Positions 5,251 to 7,091 of a stretch of 7,091 nt of DNA are shown piece after piece. A program made the position numbers and the translations under genes. The stretch comes from an uncultured Lachnospiraceae bacterium (GTDB taxonomy: Bacteria > Bacillota > Clostridia > Lachnospirales > Lachnospiraceae): assembly GCA_900539175.1 (NCBI GenBank), contig UQAW01000125.1, positions 1 to 7,091 of the forward strand, given 5' to 3'. Numbering within the stretch: position 1 is the first letter of the stretch; every line of letters begins with the position of its first letter. A model generated the notes under the pieces. The model worked only from the letters and a program-made list of their open reading frames with translations, was not told where the DNA came from and made no database searches.

Positions 5251-5466
5251 ATGCCAGAAGAAAAGAAAAGCCGCTATACAGAAGCACAAGCACGGTCAGC
5301 AAAAAAGTATCTTACTGAGACTGTAGAAGACATACGAATAAGAGTCCCCAAAGGACGAAAGACCGTTATCAAAAGCCACTCTGACAAAATGGGCGAGAGC
5401 ATGAACGCATTTGTCGTTCGTGCCATCAATGAGACAATTGGACGTGATAACCATAAATCAGAATAA
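5251..5466 (+). CDS. Ribbon-helix-helix (Arc/MetJ-type) DNA-binding protein
   Basis: 71 residues. A basic N-terminus (1-25) is followed by a classic ribbon-helix-helix: strand DIRIRVPKG (27-35), helix A about 36-48, turn MGES, and helix B SMNAFVVRAINETIG (50-64). The S-x-N-x-F-V-x-R-A-I pattern is typical of small Clostridia RHH proteins. Such proteins bind DNA as dimers through the strand and often repress their own operon or serve as antitoxins. The ribosome site (AAAGAAG) is modest. Its own promoter lies upstream and the Uma2 gene starts 45 bases after its stop, so the two are probably co-transcribed. The operator and partner are inferred, not seen. Confidence 0.82.
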   Translation: MPEEKKSRYTEAQARSAKKYLTETVEDIRIRVPKGRKTVIKSHSDKMGESMNAFVVRAINETIGRDNHKSE

Positions 5467-5496
5467 CTGCCGCCCCATAACCCTATACTATCTATG

Positions 5497-5502
5497 AAAG
5501 GA
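5497..5502 (+). promoter_or_regulatory. Ribosome binding site that fixes the Uma2 start
   Basis: AAAGGA lies 9 bases before the ATG at 5512. It sits inside the first codons of the longer frame beginning at 5494, which has no site of its own, so the shorter protein is preferred. Confidence 0.65.
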
Positions 5503-5511
5503 TGTGTTACC

Positions 5512-6054
5512 ATGCCATTACCACAAGAAAGACTCTACACGACAGATGATATCTATGCACTACCGGAAGGCACCAGAGCCGAACTCATTGACGGACGTAT
5601 CTATAACATGGCTCCACCTACCCGAAAACATCAGGAAATTGCCGGAACTCTATACCGAAAAATTGCAGATTACATTGACTCCAAAGGCGGTTCCTGCAAA
5701 CCTTATATCGCACCGTTTGCCGTTTTTCTGAATGCAGATGATAAAAACTATGTAGAACCGGATATCAGTGTCATATGTGACAAAAACAAACTCACAGACA
5801 AAGGCTGTTCCGGTGCTCCGGATTGGGTCATTGAAATTGTCTCACCTGGCAGCAGGCGAATAGATTACTCCATAAAACTTTTCAAATATCACTCTGCAGG
5901 GGTCCGGGAATACTGGATCGTGGACCCGGACAAAAACAGAATACTAATCTGGAATTTTGAATCCGAGGATACCATTGAATATTCCTTTAGCGAGTCTGTC
6001 AAAGCTGGAATCTATCCTGATCTTTCCATTGACTTCTCACAGCTTGATATCTGA
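5512..6054 (+). CDS. Uma2-family (DUF820) putative restriction-like endonuclease
   Basis: 180 residues from the chosen ATG, full length for the family. It has the PD-(D/E)xK-type fold signature of Uma2: TTDDIYALPEGTRAELIDG (10-28) with conserved E24, H40 in the following helix, the metal-site pair VEPDISV (81-87, D84), IEIVSPGS (107-114, E108), D118 followed by K122/Y126, then AGVREYWIVDP (129-139). The predicted active-site acids are all kept, so it looks functional. Uma2 proteins are abundant in cyanobacteria and scattered in Clostridia; their biological role is largely unknown. Here it is the second gene of a cassette with an RHH protein, flanked by promoter and terminator, and inserted between mobile-element remnants on the opposite strand. 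Confidence 0.88.
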   Translation: MPLPQERLYTTDDIYALPEGTRAELIDGRIYNMAPPTRKHQEIAGTLYRKIADYIDSKGGSCKPYIAPFAVFLNADDKNYVEPDISVICDKNKLTDKGCSGAPDWVIEIVSPGSRRIDYSIKLFKYHSAGVREYWIVDPDKNRILIWNFESEDTIEYSFSESVKAGIYPDLSIDFSQLDI

Positions 6055-6060
6055 CTGCAG

Positions 6061-6100
6061 CCGCCCATATCCTAATAACAGGAAAATGGGCGGTATTTTC
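6061..6100 (+). terminator. Terminator of the RHH-Uma2 cassette
   Basis: CCGCCCAT (6061-6068) pairs perfectly with ATGGGCGG (6086-6093); an inner CCT/AGG can extend the fold. It is followed by TATTTTC and starts 6 bases after the Uma2 stop. Confidence 0.85.
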
Positions 6101-6161
6101 AGCAGAAAAAACATTACTTTTTCGGGGTCGCATTTAGAGAAGTTAAATGACACAAGTCTAT

Positions 6162-6293
6162 CAAGAAAAAAGGTCTGGTTCCACTACTTATTGCTGCCGC
6201 AAGCGCACACCATACAGTTGTTTTACCACTGCCACCGTCTCCTGCTAATGAAGTAATCTGATACCATGGTATATAATCATTAACAAGCCAATC
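6162..6293 (-). pseudogene. Walker-A fragment of a RepA/DnaB-like AAA ATPase
   Basis: The frame gives DWLVNDYIPWYQIT and then SLAGDGGSGKTT, a Walker A (P-loop) with the pattern G-x4-G-K-T, then VWCALAAAISSG and FFL. This is the start of the AAA ATPase domain of RepA-like proteins common on Clostridia plasmids and integrative elements. Homologs run for several hundred residues with Walker B and later motifs; here similarity stops at about 44 codons on both sides. The wider frame runs 6114-6335, but its start is TTG without a ribosome site, and the ends do not look like the family. It is therefore a remnant, and in the same orientation as the integrase remnant. Confidence 0.75.
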
Positions 6294-6320
6294 CGTTTTT
6301 TTTCCTCTGCACTGTCCCTT

Positions 6321-6440
6321 GTTCCCATTAACCAATATGAAAATTTTTATAGTTATTACCGTTCTCTTAAACCAATGCCGAACCTCAATGAATATGATCT
6401 TGTGTTAGAAGCCTTCTCTGAAAGAGCCAACAGACGATAA
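6321..6440 (+). pseudogene. Short plus-strand protein C-terminus, possible transposase scrap
   Basis: An open frame ending at TAA 6438-6440 reads VPINQYENFYSYYRS and then LKPMPNLNEYDLVLEAF. The composition is protein-like, and the KPMPNLNEYD segment recalls C-termini of some transposases (perhaps IS21-type), but I cannot confirm this. No start or ribosome site is seen. It begins where the ATPase fragment ends on the other strand, so the junction near 6294-6320 may be a deletion or insertion scar. Confidence 0.25.
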
Positions 6441-6677
6441 GCAAGAATCCTGCTTCATCAAGAACAGAGCTAAATTCAGGACGCTTACAGCTGCAAAGCA
6501 CTTCACCTTTAAAATATTCATCCTCACTTGTACCAAAGGACGAACAACGTCCCCGATAATTTTAGGAACCGTCAAAAAAGAAAGATGAAGGACATTTGTC
6601 CCGGACTGACAACCAAATGGTTGTGAGTGAACGAAGCCCAAATAGGCGTGAGTGCCCAGATTTGAGGAGCCTTAAAT
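6441..6677. other. Remnant DNA with small hairpins, no supported gene
   Basis: A minus-strand frame without a start (about 6384-6560) reads GTSEDEYFKGEVLCSCKRPE and onward and looks protein-like, but I cannot assign it. The frame at 6405-6641 has no ribosome site and is probably a shadow. Three small palindromes sit close together: GGACATTTGTCC (6590-6601), ACAACCAAATGGTTGT (6609-6624) and GCCCAAATAGGC (6636-6647). Confidence 0.4.
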
Positions 6678-6700
6678 CAAAAAAAGGATAACGATTCCTT
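6678..6700 (-). terminator. Short-stem terminator with T7 tail
   Basis: On the minus strand AAGGA pairs with TCCTT around a 7-base loop, directly followed by a T-run. It overlaps the stop codon (TAA) of the gene-like unit upstream. The stem is only 5 bp, so it is weak. Confidence 0.5.
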
Positions 6701-6871
6701 ATTGAGCTTGTACAACGCCCCTCAGCTTTAAGGAGTTCCGATCCGTCACCCCTTCCAGTACAGCGATGTTACAGAGATTCTCGGGTACCAGAATTGTAGT
6801 GTGACAATCCGACTCCCTTTCCAGTAGCAGACATGTCCGTTTACTATTGTTTTTATATTTTGCACCTCCTT
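6699..6871 (-). pseudogene. Small gene-like unit with ribosome site but no normal start codon
   Basis: A perfect AAGGAGG (6871-6865) is followed 8 bases later by ATA where a start codon is expected. In that frame the peptide reads KTIVNGHVCYWKGS and onward to a TGA at 6746-6748, about 37 codons; upstream ATGs at 6895 and 6883 are in the same frame but precede the ribosome site. A second frame reads NSKRTCLLLERESD and onward to TAA at 6699, right at the terminator, but has no nearby start. I do not recognise either product. One frame may be a gene that lost its ATG; the other may be a shadow. Confidence 0.3.
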
Positions 6872-6937
6872 CCCACTTGACATTTCTGCTATCATCCCTT
6901 ACAATACTTTTCGTATTTAATAATATGTTTGATACTA

Positions 6938-6992
6938 GGGTCAAAAGGTTATGCTTTTCATGCTTGCATGAAAAGGCATGACTTTGGGACCC
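6938..6992. repeat. Long imperfect inverted repeat
   Basis: The arms at about 6938-6962 and 6967-6992 pair over roughly 25 bases with a few mismatches and bulges (GGGTC with GACCC outside, CTTTTCATG with CATGAAAAG inside) around a 4-base loop. No T-run follows on either strand. The strand that is transcribed, if any, is not clear. Confidence 0.75.
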
Positions 6993-7010
6993 GTAAAACA
7001 TGAGAAAGCA

Positions 7011-7073
7011 GCCCGAATAGGGCGGATTTCGAATGTTTTTAGGATTGCGGGAGCATGAAATGCGGAGCAATCC
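7011..7073. repeat. Two further hairpins at the right end
   Basis: GCCCGAATAGGGC (7011-7023) forms a 4-bp stem. GGATTGC (7042-7048) pairs with GCAATCC (7067-7073), and inside it GCAT pairs with ATGC around GAA. The first resembles the small palindrome at 6636-6647. No gene is supported in 6896-7091; the open minus frame crossing the region runs through the hairpins and is probably not coding. Confidence 0.5.
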
Positions 7074-7091
7074 GTGTATCATAGGGGGCAA

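Noticed and set aside
5274..5513. Minus-strand frame antisense to the RHH gene
   Set aside because: Shadow of a gene with a clear RHH motif, promoter and direction.
5957..6256. Plus-strand frame across the Uma2 end and ATPase remnant
   Set aside because: It runs through the Uma2 terminator and is antisense to the Walker-A fragment; no start signal.

Overview
The window looks like chromosomal DNA of a spore-forming, low-GC Clostridia species, probably Lachnospiraceae. The evidence is AT-rich spacers, strong GGAGG ribosome sites, two tRNA genes without an encoded CCA, a YpsC-type THUMP methyltransferase and an rdgB-phosphoesterase pair as in Bacillota, and a promoter matching the forespore sigma-G consensus. 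Family-level placement is inference.

Left part (1-3730, nearly all minus strand) is core genome. It reads from right to left: a single-domain rhodanese; then a four-gene operon (yfcE phosphodiesterase, THUMP RNA methyltransferase, rdgB nucleotide sanitation enzyme, second small metallophosphoesterase) closed by a clear terminator at 304-341; then a tRNA-Pro/tRNA-Gly pair with its own near-consensus promoter. The operon promoter (3317-3345) would start transcription just ahead of a perfect 21-bp inverted repeat, so the mRNA leader should begin with a large hairpin.

Middle part (3730-4730) is mostly non-coding. It holds a small Asn/Ser/Lys-rich gene with a 15-bp tandem repeat behind a sigma-G-like promoter (4254-4282), suggesting a spore protein. 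It also holds a plus-strand segment with a near-perfect vegetative promoter (4492-4520), about 110 bases with several exposed C-rich motifs, and a hairpin at 4601-4631. I read this as a candidate small regulatory RNA of the C-rich-loop type, and it is the most interesting new signal here.

Right part (4730-7091) looks like the worn remains of an integrated mobile element. It has the C-terminal piece of a tyrosine integrase and a Walker-A piece of a RepA-like ATPase, both on the minus strand. Between them, on the plus strand, lies an intact two-gene cassette: a ribbon-helix-helix protein followed by a Uma2-family putative nuclease, with its own promoter and terminator. Beyond 6300 are further scraps: a short plus-strand reading frame resembling a protein C-terminus, a small minus-strand gene-like unit with a perfect ribosome site but no normal start codon, and a run of hairpins up to the window end. 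I cannot name the element or find its ends.
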